Shown in pieces: positions 15,246 through 22,768 of a DNA stretch of 64,000 bases (position 1 is its first letter; each line of letters starts with the position of its first letter). This DNA comes from Jejubacter sp036620675 (GTDB lineage: Bacteria > Pseudomonadota > Gammaproteobacteria > Enterobacterales > Enterobacteriaceae). Below the pieces are notes generated by a model. The model saw only the letters and a program-made list of their open reading frames with translations. It ran no database searches and had not been told where the DNA came from. The stretch lies in the NCBI GenBank assembly GCA_036620675.1, contig JAZHEE010000002.1. The stretch is one strand, 5' to 3'. The position numbers were made by a program, and so were the translations under genes.

Positions 15246-15884
15246 ATGAAAATCGCGTTGATGATGGAAAATAGCCAGGCAAGCAAGAACGCCATTATCC
15301 TCAACGAATTACAGGCCGTTGCCGGTGAGAAGTCCTGGCCGGTCTATAACGTCGGTATGTGCGATGAGCAGGATCACCATCTGACCTATATCCATCTGGG
15401 CATCATGGCCAGCATTCTGCTCAACGCGAAGGCGGTTGATTTTGTGGTGACAGGTTGTGGCACCGGGCAGGGGGCGCTAATGTCCCTGAATATTCATCCG
15501 GGCGTGGTTTGCGGTTACTGCATTGACCCGGCAGACGCCTTCCTGTTCGCGCAAATCAATAACGGTAACGCACTCTCGCTGCCGTTTGCCAAAGGATTTG
15601 GCTGGGGCGCTGAACTGAACGTGCGCTACATCTTTGAAAAAGCCTTTACCGGCCGTAACGGTGAAGGCTATCCGCCTGAGCGTAAAGCGCCGCAGGTGCG
15701 CAATGCCGGTATCCTGAATCAGGTGAAAGCGGCGGTGGTAAAAGAAAACTATCTTGATACCCTGCGCGCTATCGATCCTGAACTGGTAAAAACGGCGGTT
15801 TCCGGCGAACGTTTCCAGAAGTGCTTCTTCGAAAACGGCCAGAACAAAGAGATCGAAGCCTTTGTGCGTGAGATCCTCGGCTAA
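15246..15884 (+). CDS. RpiB/LacA/LacB-family isomerase, DhuI-like (unsaturated uronate pathway)
   Basis: The protein has 212 residues of the RpiB/LacAB fold: MKIALMMENSQASKNAII at the N terminus, DFVVTGCGTGQGALM around residue 70 and a long C-terminal extension (FGWGAELNVRYIFEKAF, GYPPERKAPQVRN). This extended form matches, as I recall it, streptococcal DhuI. DhuI isomerises 4-deoxy-L-threo-5-hexosulose uronate, the product released by GH88/GH105 enzymes, as an alternative to KduI. The window also encodes a GH88 and a GH105 enzyme, which supports the assignment. The KdgR-like box upstream fits too. It is a single gene with AGGAG before the ATG. No KduD homologue is seen here. Confidence 0.75.
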   Translation: MKIALMMENSQASKNAIILNELQAVAGEKSWPVYNVGMCDEQDHHLTYIHLGIMASILLNAKAVDFVVTGCGTGQGALMSLNIHPGVVCGYCIDPADAFLFAQINNGNALSLPFAKGFGWGAELNVRYIFEKAFTGRNGEGYPPERKAPQVRNAGILNQVKAAVVKENYLDTLRAIDPELVKTAVSGERFQKCFFENGQNKEIEAFVREILG

Positions 15885-15918
15885 TGGCCGCCGCGCGGGT
15901 GTGCTGCCCGCGCGCTAT

Positions 15919-17343
15919 TTAATCCCCTTTCTGCGATACGTTACTACCCGCGTCCGGCGTCAGGCGTAACAGATCGAACAGGCCAATTAGTGTGAGCAGC
16001 GCAAGAAACGCAAAAGCGCAGCGAAAACTGATGCCTGGTAATTCACCCAGCCCTATCTGCGGCGCCAGTTGCTCCCCAAGGCGGATACCGATCGCCCCCA
16101 GGGTGACTCCCAGACCGGCGGCCAGTTGGGTCGCCGTACTGAACAGCGTATTGGCGTAGCTCATGGCCTCCTGCGGTACGTCGGCGAAGGCCAGGGTACT
16201 GATGCCGGTAAACTGCATAGAACGAAACATTCCGCCCAGGAACAGAACCGCCAGGGTCAGCCACTGCGCGGTGTCCGGTGTTAGCAGAGCGCAGGCCAGC
16301 AGCGCCAGCACATTAAGCAGGCCGTTGCCAATCAGGAGTTTTTTAAAGCCACAGCGGCGGATAAGCCAGGTGGTGCCGGGCTTCATCGCCAGGTTTCCGG
16401 CAAACACCGCCAGCACCAGTAGCCCGGCCTGGAAGGGATCCATTCCAAAGCCCACCTGGAACAGCAGCGGCAGCAGAAAGGGTACGGCGCTGATGGTGCA
16501 GCGAAACAGCGAGCCGCCATACATCGTTACGCTAAACGTCGGTACCGTCATGGCGTCAAGGCGTATCATGGGATGCGCGCTACGGCGAAAATGGCGCAGG
16601 GCAAGCCACAGAGCGCCCGCTCCCAGTCCCAGCATCGCCAGGCTGAAGGCGCCGTTATGCTGTTCGGCGCCCAGCATTTCCATGCCGCTGACCAGGGCCG
16701 TCATCGCGACAGCCGTGGCGGCGAATCCGGGAAGATCGAAAGGGCGGCGCGCCTCGTCGCGGAGATCCGGAATCAGACGCCAGGCGAGCCACATGGCGAG
16801 CAACCCCAGCGGTAGATTGATAAAGAAGATCCAGCGCCAGCTGGCATAACTGGTAATAAATCCCCCCAGCGGCGGGCCGATGATGGGGGCTACCAGCGCG
16901 GGCCAGGTCAGGGTGGCGATGGCGGCGATCAGGCGGGGTTTGGGGGTGGTGCGCAGTATCGCCAGGCGTCCCACCGGTACCATCAGGGCACCGCCCGCTC
17001 CCTGAAGTACCCGCATGGCAACGAACAGCTCCATGCTGGTCGCCAGCCCGCACAGCACTGAAGCCAGGGTGAAAATTCCCAGCGCAAGGGTAAAGACCCG
17101 GCGGGCACCGTAGCGATCGGCTATCCAGCCGCTGGCCGGAATCAGTATCGCCAGCGTCAGCAGGTAGGCGCTGATGCCGATATTGAGATCGACGGGGCTG
17201 ACGTCGAAGCTCTGCGCCATCTCCGGCAGAGCCGTGGCGATCACGGTGCCGTCAAGAAATTCCATAAAGAAAGCGCCAGCCACCAGCAGCGCAGCAGGGG
17301 AAAGGCCACTTTTGCCGGAAGCGGCACGATCGGACAGAGGCAT
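15919..17343 (-). CDS. MFS drug exporter of the DHA2 (14-helix) family, MdtD-like
   Basis: The protein has 474 residues from ATG 17341-17343 (MPLSDRAASGKSG), with about 14 membrane helices. DHA2 signatures are visible: FMEFLDGTVIATALPEM in helix 1, GWIADRYGARRVF (motif A) after helix 2, RVLQGAGGALMVPVGR in helix 4 and GPPLGGFI in helix 5. Such proteins expel drugs or metabolites using the proton gradient. The long in-frame extension before this ATG is hydrophilic and unlike the family, so it was left out. Its promoter region is shared with azuC and holds CRP-type sites. The substrate is unknown. Confidence 0.8.
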   Translation of the reverse strand: MPLSDRAASGKSGLSPAALLVAGAFFMEFLDGTVIATALPEMAQSFDVSPVDLNIGISAYLLTLAILIPASGWIADRYGARRVFTLALGIFTLASVLCGLATSMELFVAMRVLQGAGGALMVPVGRLAILRTTPKPRLIAAIATLTWPALVAPIIGPPLGGFITSYASWRWIFFINLPLGLLAMWLAWRLIPDLRDEARRPFDLPGFAATAVAMTALVSGMEMLGAEQHNGAFSLAMLGLGAGALWLALRHFRRSAHPMIRLDAMTVPTFSVTMYGGSLFRCTISAVPFLLPLLFQVGFGMDPFQAGLLVLAVFAGNLAMKPGTTWLIRRCGFKKLLIGNGLLNVLALLACALLTPDTAQWLTLAVLFLGGMFRSMQFTGISTLAFADVPQEAMSYANTLFSTATQLAAGLGVTLGAIGIRLGEQLAPQIGLGELPGISFRCAFAFLALLTLIGLFDLLRLTPDAGSNVSQKGD

Positions 17344-17446
17344 GGATTGATTAAAACCGTGTTTTAAAAATTTATGGTCAGGTAAGCAGTCCGGGGCATG
17401 TTTTGCAAGGGGTTTACCGGGATGAGGTAAAAAAATGGATTTTTTA

Positions 17447-17492
17447 TGTGACACGCATCACAAATATGTTGATTTTTGTGACTGTGGTCATA
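17447..17492. promoter_or_regulatory. CRP site (perfect) and a second weaker CRP-like site before azuC
   Basis: TGTGACACGCATCACA (17447-17462) matches the CRP consensus TGTGA-N6-TCACA exactly. A second copy, TGTGA-N6-TCATA (17477-17492), lies 30 bp on and overlaps a TATTAT -10-like element. The pair sits between the MFS gene and azuC and may serve either. cAMP-CRP control of azuC is known in E. coli. Confidence 0.75.
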
Positions 17493-17545
17493 TTATAGAC
17501 TCATCGCGAGCATCATCTGCACACATAAAACCAGGAGCTATAACG

Positions 17546-17629
17546 ATGAAACTGCGCAAAATCCTGAAAAGCATGTTTGAGAACTACTGCAAAACCTTTA
17601 AAGACGTACCGCCCGGAGCGATGTTCTGA
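17546..17629 (+). CDS. azuC: Small inner-membrane-associated protein AzuC
   Basis: This 27-residue peptide begins MKLRKILKSMFENYCKTFKD and ends VPPGAMF. It differs from the 28-residue E. coli AzuC at only a few positions (E for N at residue 12, changes at the very end). CAGGAG precedes the ATG. The amphipathic first half fits the membrane association known for AzuC. In E. coli it is linked to carbon source and acid response. It lies close to yecJ and ftnB, as in E. coli. Confidence 0.92.
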   Translation: MKLRKILKSMFENYCKTFKDVPPGAMF

Positions 17630-17666
17630 TAAGACTCGCGTCAGATAACAGCGAGTTAATCTCAGC

Positions 17667-17704
17667 AAACGCCCGTGACCTTCAGTGGTCGCGGGCGTTT
17701 TGTT
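17667..17704 (+). terminator. Terminator of azuC
   Basis: AAACGCCCGTGACC pairs with GGTCGCGGGCGTTT across a six-base loop (one G-T pair) and is followed by TGTTTT. It is a strong Rho-independent terminator. The remaining 17705-17977 shows no gene. Confidence 0.9.
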
Positions 17705-17977
17705 TTATGGTGCTGTTGTGCGGCTGAGGGGGAAATTTTGTTCACATAGACGCCGGACAAAGTGGGACGTTTATTCTGTTGCGTGGCCTAAAAATGCCAC
17801 TGTTGCTTTTTCCGCTATCCGCCAGCGGGCGATAAGGCCATTTTTATGCATTTCCGCTGTTGTCGCCTTGTCGATAAAGACCGCGTGCATCGTAGGGTAG
17901 ATCGGCTATGCTGAACCGGGGCCGCGGCGTGATGGTCTGCTCTCAGCTCCGCGTTTTCATATTAGCATGGAGGAGTT

Positions 17978-18835
17978 ATGTCTCGTACGGTCTGGATTAA
18001 TGGCGACTGGCTGCCGGAGCAGCAGGCAACGGTATCGGTTTTTGATCGGGGTTTTCTGTTCGCCGACGCGATTTACGAAGTGACGGCAGTGATAGACGGC
18101 AAACTGGTGGATTTTGACGGCCATATGGCTCGTCTGCGCCGCTCCTGTCAGGCTCTGGAAATTGCCTGTCCCTGGGACGACGAAGCGCTACGGACTCTGC
18201 ATCAGGAACTCATTAGCCGCAATCGACTCGATGAAGGGGCCGTTTATCTGCAACTGACCCGTGGCGACAGCGGCGATCGCAGCTTTCTCTGCCCGGAAGG
18301 GACAGCGCCGACGCTGGTGCTGTTCACCCAGGCCCGGGCGATCGTCGATGTGCCTCAGGGGCTACAGGGCATTCGGGTGATTACCTGTCCGGATATTCGC
18401 TGGGGGCGGCGCGACATTAAAACGGTGGGGCTGCTGGCGGCCTGCATGGCGAAACAGGAAGCACGAAGCCGGGGGGCGGATGATGCGCTGCTGGTGGAAC
18501 AGGGCTTTATCACCGAAGGGGCTTCCAGCAACGTGTTTATCGTAACGCGCGATAACCGTCTGGTTACCCGACCGCTGGATAACAACATTTTACACGGCAT
18601 TACCCGGGGAGTCCTGCTGAAACTGGCGCAGCGCCTGGGAATCGAGCATGTGGAAAGGCCCTTTACTCCGGCAGAGGCTCGGGAGGCCAGCGAGGTCTTT
18701 ATCAGTTCAGCCACCAGTCTGGTATGGCCGGTGGTGGCTATCGACGGCGTTACGATTGGCGATGGTGCGCCTGGGCCATTCACCCGTCGGCTGCGCGAGC
18801 ATTACATTGCGGCGCTGCGCGAACAAATCGCCTGA
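17978..18835 (+). CDS. D-amino acid aminotransferase (class IV, PLP)
   Basis: The protein has 285 residues of aminotransferase fold type IV. VFDRGFLFADAIYEVT (residues 21-36) is the conserved N-terminal motif, RRDIKTVG holds the PLP Lys (K148) and FITEGASSNVF (from 177) holds the Glu that contacts the PLP ring nitrogen. Length and motifs fit D-alanine aminotransferase rather than branched-chain IlvE. It interconverts D-amino acids and 2-oxo acids in the cytoplasm. GGAGG precedes the ATG. It is followed after 61 bp by yecJ on the same strand. E. coli K-12 has no such gene at this place, so it is an accessory insertion between azuC and yecJ. Confidence 0.85.
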   Translation: MSRTVWINGDWLPEQQATVSVFDRGFLFADAIYEVTAVIDGKLVDFDGHMARLRRSCQALEIACPWDDEALRTLHQELISRNRLDEGAVYLQLTRGDSGDRSFLCPEGTAPTLVLFTQARAIVDVPQGLQGIRVITCPDIRWGRRDIKTVGLLAACMAKQEARSRGADDALLVEQGFITEGASSNVFIVTRDNRLVTRPLDNNILHGITRGVLLKLAQRLGIEHVERPFTPAEAREASEVFISSATSLVWPVVAIDGVTIGDGAPGPFTRRLREHYIAALREQIA

Positions 18836-18896
18836 ACGGTACCCTTCAGGCTTCGGGACAGGTAGACTGTCGCCTCCGTGAATTAAGGAGTGAAGT

Positions 18897-19151
18897 ATGT
18901 CCCAATCCCTGACCCGCGAAGAGGAACTGGTATCCGATGTGGTCGCCTGCCAGCTGGTGATTAAGCAGATTCTCGATGTGATCGACGTGATCGCCCCGGT
19001 GGAGGTGCGCGATAAAATGGCCGGCCAGCTTAAGTCCATCGACTTTTCTGATAACGCAGCGGCCTCCGATCCGGTGACCCGCCGCGCAATTCAGAAAGCT
19101 ATCGCCCTGATTGAACTGAAGTTCAAGGGCGAACAGGCAGAGACCCACTAA
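18897..19151 (+). CDS. yecJ: YecJ, DUF2766 family
   Basis: The protein has 84 residues, without membrane segments, and is similar to the enterobacterial YecJ: VSDVVACQLVIKQILDVIDVIAP and DPVTRRAIQKAIALIELKF. The function is unknown. Its place between azuC and ftnB agrees with E. coli gene order and supports the name. AAGGAG precedes the ATG. It converges with the Dcu carrier gene, ending 4 bp from its stop. Confidence 0.85.
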   Translation: MSQSLTREEELVSDVVACQLVIKQILDVIDVIAPVEVRDKMAGQLKSIDFSDNAAASDPVTRRAIQKAIALIELKFKGEQAETH

Positions 19152-19155
19152 GGCG

Positions 19156-20499
19156 CTACCAGATGGCCTGTACCAGCAGCCAGCTGGTAAGGCAGGCGCT
19201 GCCCACGCCAATCAGCCCCGGCAAGATAAAGCTGTGGTTGAGGATAAATCTGCCGATGCGGGTAGTGCCTGAGCGATCGAAGCCAATACAGGCCAGATCG
19301 CTCGGGTAAGTCGGCAGAATAAAGTAACCATAGGCAGCCGGAAAGAAGGCCAACAGCATCTTCGGCTCCACGCCCAGCATCAACCCCATTGGAGCCACGG
19401 CCGTCAGCGCTGCCGCCTGGCTGTTCACCAGCTTTGACACCAGAAACAGCACCAGCGCATAGCTCCAGGGATGATCGCGTACCACGCCTTCCAGCGCCAT
19501 TTTCAGCGTTTCCAGATGTGCCTGAAAGAAGGTGTCGCTCATCCATGCGACTCCGAATACTGAGAAGATCGCCACCATTCCGGCTTTAAACACCGCGCCT
19601 TCGGCAATGGCACCCGGGCGAACCTTGCACAGAATCAGGATCGCGGCACCGGCTATCAGCATCATCATCTGGATGGTCAGATTCATCGACAGGGGACGCA
19701 GGGCGCCTTTAACTTCGAAAGCCGGACGCAGCTGCGGCATGGCGCCCAGCGCCACCACCACCAGAATCGCCATAAAAAACAAGGCAGTAGCCCGGTATGC
19801 CGCTCGCGGAAAACGTTGATTCATCAGGGTTTCGCTGCCGCCGTAAATATACTCGCGCTGCGCCGGATCTCTGAGGCGCCGCTGGAAGTCCGGATCATCG
19901 TCGAGATCCTTACCGCGTTTCAGGCTCCACAGGGCTGCCACCAGTACGCCGCACAGCGACGCAGGTACCGATACCGCCAGAATTTGCAGAATACCCAGAG
20001 GTTCGCCGATACCATGAGCGGCCGCCAGAATCGATACCAGCGATACCACAGCTACCGACACCGGTGATGCAGTGATCGCCATCTGTGAAGCGACGGAGGC
20101 CACCGCCATCGGCCGTTCCGGGCGAATGCCGCGCCGCAGCGCAATATCTGCGATAATCGGAAACATGGTGTAGACCACATGGCCGGTACCGCACAGAAAG
20201 GTGAGCGTCCAGGTGGTCAGCGGCGCCAGCAGGGTAATATGTTGAGGATGGCGGCGCAGCAGACGCTCGGCAAACTGCATCATCACATTCAGCCCGCCCG
20301 CGCTCTGTAACGTGGCGGCACAGCCGATCACCGCCAGGATGGTGAGCATAACATCCACCGGCGGTTTCCCCGGCTGCAGCCCAAAGACAAAACTAAGAAT
20401 AAACAGACCGATGCCGCTAATCAGGCCCAGACCCATTCCACCATAGCGGGTGCCGACCAGCAAACAGAGAATAATGACGATAAATTCCGCAACCAGCAT
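19156..20499 (-). CDS. Anaerobic C4-dicarboxylate transporter, DcuA/DcuB family
   Basis: The protein has 447 residues from ATG 20497-20499, with about 11-12 membrane helices. It is clearly homologous to DcuB: LQPGKPPVDVMLTILAVIG, LCGTGHVVYTMFPIIADIA, ASPVSVAVVSLVSIL, SLVKSKLVNSQAAAL-like LVSKLVNSQAAALTA and YFILPTYPSDLACIGFDRSGTT. These carriers exchange fumarate for succinate, or take up aspartate/fumarate/malate, in anaerobic growth. The second ATG is preferred because AAGG lies eight bases ahead of it. It diverges enough from DcuA and DcuB to leave the exact substrate open. There is no two-component DcuSR pair nearby. Confidence 0.88.
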   Translation of the reverse strand: MLVAEFIVIILCLLVGTRYGGMGLGLISGIGLFILSFVFGLQPGKPPVDVMLTILAVIGCAATLQSAGGLNVMMQFAERLLRRHPQHITLLAPLTTWTLTFLCGTGHVVYTMFPIIADIALRRGIRPERPMAVASVASQMAITASPVSVAVVSLVSILAAAHGIGEPLGILQILAVSVPASLCGVLVAALWSLKRGKDLDDDPDFQRRLRDPAQREYIYGGSETLMNQRFPRAAYRATALFFMAILVVVALGAMPQLRPAFEVKGALRPLSMNLTIQMMMLIAGAAILILCKVRPGAIAEGAVFKAGMVAIFSVFGVAWMSDTFFQAHLETLKMALEGVVRDHPWSYALVLFLVSKLVNSQAAALTAVAPMGLMLGVEPKMLLAFFPAAYGYFILPTYPSDLACIGFDRSGTTRIGRFILNHSFILPGLIGVGSACLTSWLLVQAIW

Positions 20500-20615
20500 A
20501 AACATATCCTTGTGTCGTTATCAGATGTCGTGGAATAAATCATTACAAAAAAAGCGGTTAATAATTGAGAGATGCTTCTGGTTCTGAAACGATTCAGGCG
20601 ATGACTAAAGAAAAG

Positions 20616-20649
20616 CCCGTTGCTGGAACAGGAGCGCGCCGGCAACGGG
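20616..20649. other. Hairpin between the Dcu gene and ftnB
   Basis: CCCGTTGC (20616-20623) and GCAACGGG (20642-20649) form a perfect 8-bp stem in the gap 20500-20744. A second GC-rich hairpin (CCCGG...CCGGG, about 20693-20707) follows. They may form the ftnB terminator on the minus strand; no T-run is adjacent. Confidence 0.35.
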
Positions 20650-20744
20650 AAAGGGGAACAGGAACAATTGCCCCGGACAGGGGGCAGAAAATGGCCCGGG
20701 AGCACCGGGCGAACACCACTCACAAGGTAAATCTGCTGCTGCTA

Positions 20745-21218
20745 TTAATTCAGTCCGGCCTGGCGAATACATAACCCGTGCGCCAGGGAGTGGAAAATTT
20801 CATGGCGTAGGGTTTCCAGACGTGCTTTATCCCGCTGCTGCTGGCTTATCAACTGAGTGATAAACGCCAGGGTGGTAAAGTCCCGGGTGGCCCAGGAGGC
20901 CTGGCGCAGTTGAGTCAGCGTTTCGTCGCGGCGCTGGAATTCATCATGGATTTGTTCGAACAAGTGCTCAACAGAGTCGCAGGGAGGGAACTCCGGTATG
21001 TCAGCGCTAATAACCGGATTACCACCGGCGCGTTTCATATAGTTAAAAACTTGCACCATCTGGGTGATGCACTCCTGTGCCTGGTCACGCAGGAAGCAGG
21101 CCAGACCATTAAGGCACTGTTCCGTGCTCCAGTGGCTTAGTCGCATACAGAGATGAGAAGCGTGAAATTCACGCTCTATCTGGATACTGAGGTTCTGGAG
21201 CATTCCGGGGGCTGCCAT
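20745..21218 (-). CDS. ftnB: Ferritin-like protein FtnB
   Basis: The protein has 157 residues from ATG 21216-21218 (MAAPGMLQNLSIQIEREFHAS), matching the start of E. coli FtnB (167 residues), with the four-helix-bundle pattern: SHWSTEQCLNGLACFLRDQAQECITQMVQVFNYM fits its second helix region. As in FtnB, several ferroxidase-centre residues of classical ferritins are not preserved, so it probably has a role in iron mobilisation or cluster repair rather than bulk storage. It is shorter and more divergent at the C terminus than E. coli FtnB. Its position between yecJ and araF follows E. coli order. Confidence 0.85.
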   Translation of the reverse strand: MAAPGMLQNLSIQIEREFHASHLCMRLSHWSTEQCLNGLACFLRDQAQECITQMVQVFNYMKRAGGNPVISADIPEFPPCDSVEHLFEQIHDEFQRRDETLTQLRQASWATRDFTTLAFITQLISQQQRDKARLETLRHEIFHSLAHGLCIRQAGLN

Positions 21219-21689
21219 GTTTAATATCCTTATTTGCGTATTGCCCCGTTGCGTTGCCGGCCACCAGGGCAAAAATTTTTGCGCGTCGCTTCCATGGCCG
21301 CCTGGAACAGTGACGCTTTGTGCCGAAATAAACCGATATAACCGCGTTCTGCTATCAGAGTATGAGTCCATTTTCCTGGTAAGGATATTAGCGCTTAATC
21401 TGCATTAGGAAAAGTCTTGTCGGATAAATTTCTCTATGAAGTAAGGGAATACCCTGAAATTTAAATCCTGTTAGCTTACAGGTAGCGCCCGGACAGGTTG
21501 TGGATGGATTAACCATCTGATAGTTAGTGACTCTTTAAGTTCATATCTGAATTGCCGCTGAGTATATTCGCAATTAATGTTAAAGGGTAGCGAGGTTTCG
21601 GACTAATTGACGGTAAAATGATTAAATTCATTTTTTATAGCTAAGGGGAATAAACTTATAATCGAACTGGATCAATTTTCAGAAAATTG
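21219..21689. other. Non-coding stretch upstream of ftnB and downstream of the araC-type gene
   Basis: 471 bp without a gene. The part nearest ftnB must hold its promoter; I see no clear Fur or OxyR site. Short stem CCTGT-ACAGG at about 21467-21482. The right half is AT-rich. Confidence 0.4.
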
Positions 21690-22541
21690 TCACTTTTCAA
21701 TCAGAGACACATTTTTGCGATATTTCAGCGGTGTGCAGTTCATCATCTTCTTAAAGCTGGTGATAAACCAGGTGACATCGCTGAAACCTGTCGCGGCAGC
21801 GATGGCCTCTACCGGCAACGTGGTATTGCGTAGCAGTTCGCAGGCCCGCTTAATGCGCCGGCTAAGCAGATACTCATGCAGGCTGCCTCCGGTTTGTTGA
21901 CGAAACAGGCGTGAAGTATAGCTGCGCGACAGTCCCATCTCTTCGGCCAGCCGTTCCAGACTGAATTTTTCACTGTAGTGTCGTTCTATCCAGTCCATGA
22001 TGCGGGTAGCAACCGTTGGGTTGCGGGGGCGCCAGGCTTCCGGGCGCGAAGGCAGAAAGCCCATTAGCTGCATCACCAGAAAGGCCACATCGCTGGTAGG
22101 AGGCGCGCCTTCGCGCTCCAGCGCGGCGAAATTCCCCAGTATCTGTTCGACAAAAGCGCTGCGCTCGCTTAAATCACAGGCCTGGGCTGGCGCTTCGCTG
22201 GAAGAGAGCAATGAAAACTGATGCTGCTGGCGGGGAAAGTCACGCAGTGCTCCCAACACTTCGCTCTGTTCGATATGCATGGTGGTGCGGTGGTATGGAT
22301 TACTGGCGCTGGCGTCCACCTGCACCTTGTGCAGACGGAACGGCGGAAAGATAAAAAGTCTGCCCGGGCGGGCAGTGTAATGCTGATTATCCACCACCAC
22401 AATACCGTAGCCTTTTGAGATCCACAGAATTTCCAGGCACTGGTGCCAGTGATAATAGCGCGCGCTGGAGTGGTTCATCCGGTTGAAGGAAATGGTTCGC
22501 TGATTAAGCAGAATATGTTCGAGAAGTTGGGTCTGCGCCAT
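21690..22541 (-). CDS. AraC-family regulator of the uronate-oligosaccharide locus
   Basis: The protein has 283 residues. The N-terminal half is a cupin-like sugar-sensing domain (YHWHQCLEILWISKGYGIVVVD, RLFIFPPFRLHKVQV). The C-terminal ~100 residues hold two helix-turn-helix motifs (FSLERLAEEMGLSRSYTSRLF and LPVEAIAAATGFSDVTWFITSF) typical of AraC/XylS. It is transcribed away from the DUF2264-symporter-GH88 operon, 227 bp apart, and is the obvious candidate to activate it with an oligosaccharide or uronate effector. GGGGA precedes ATG 22541. Confidence 0.85.
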   Translation of the reverse strand: MAQTQLLEHILLNQRTISFNRMNHSSARYYHWHQCLEILWISKGYGIVVVDNQHYTARPGRLFIFPPFRLHKVQVDASASNPYHRTTMHIEQSEVLGALRDFPRQQHQFSLLSSSEAPAQACDLSERSAFVEQILGNFAALEREGAPPTSDVAFLVMQLMGFLPSRPEAWRPRNPTVATRIMDWIERHYSEKFSLERLAEEMGLSRSYTSRLFRQQTGGSLHEYLLSRRIKRACELLRNTTLPVEAIAAATGFSDVTWFITSFKKMMNCTPLKYRKNVSLIEK

Positions 22542-22620
22542 CGAGTCCCCAGTGCAATAAAATTAAGTTTTTCTGCTACCGGCTGCAATTTATCGTGCCT
22601 GACGATAACAATGCTGCTTT

Positions 22621-22644
22621 AAATTGAAATAATGGTTCATTTTT
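22621..22644. promoter_or_regulatory. KdgR-like box in front of the DUF2264-GH88 operon
   Basis: TTGAAATAATGGTTCATTT (22624-22642) fits the KdgR pattern GAAA-N5-TTTC with an ATTT flank, one mismatch in the core. It lies in the divergent promoter region, 125 bp upstream of the operon start. It links this operon to the pectin/uronate regulon and to the DhuI-like gene with a similar box. Confidence 0.5.
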
Positions 22645-22768
22645 GTGAGCCGGATAACAACGGCGCTTTCGATAATGCCGATACTCTGCCTCAGCCCTGA
22701 TGGCAGGCGCCGGCCATCATTCCATAGCGATTGAGCTAAATGACTGTCATATTCGACGGGAGGGATCT

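Larger units (their letters stand above)
17500..17704 (+). ncRNA. azuCR: AzuCR-type dual-function small RNA (boundaries approximate)
   Basis: In E. coli the short azuC transcript both encodes AzuC and acts as a base-pairing RNA. Here the same layout is seen: CRP-type promoter region, 84-bp reading frame, then a Rho-independent terminator, giving a ~200-nt RNA. The start is estimated from the -10-like element at 17491-17496. Whether it still base-pairs with targets cannot be judged from the sequence alone. Confidence 0.5.
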
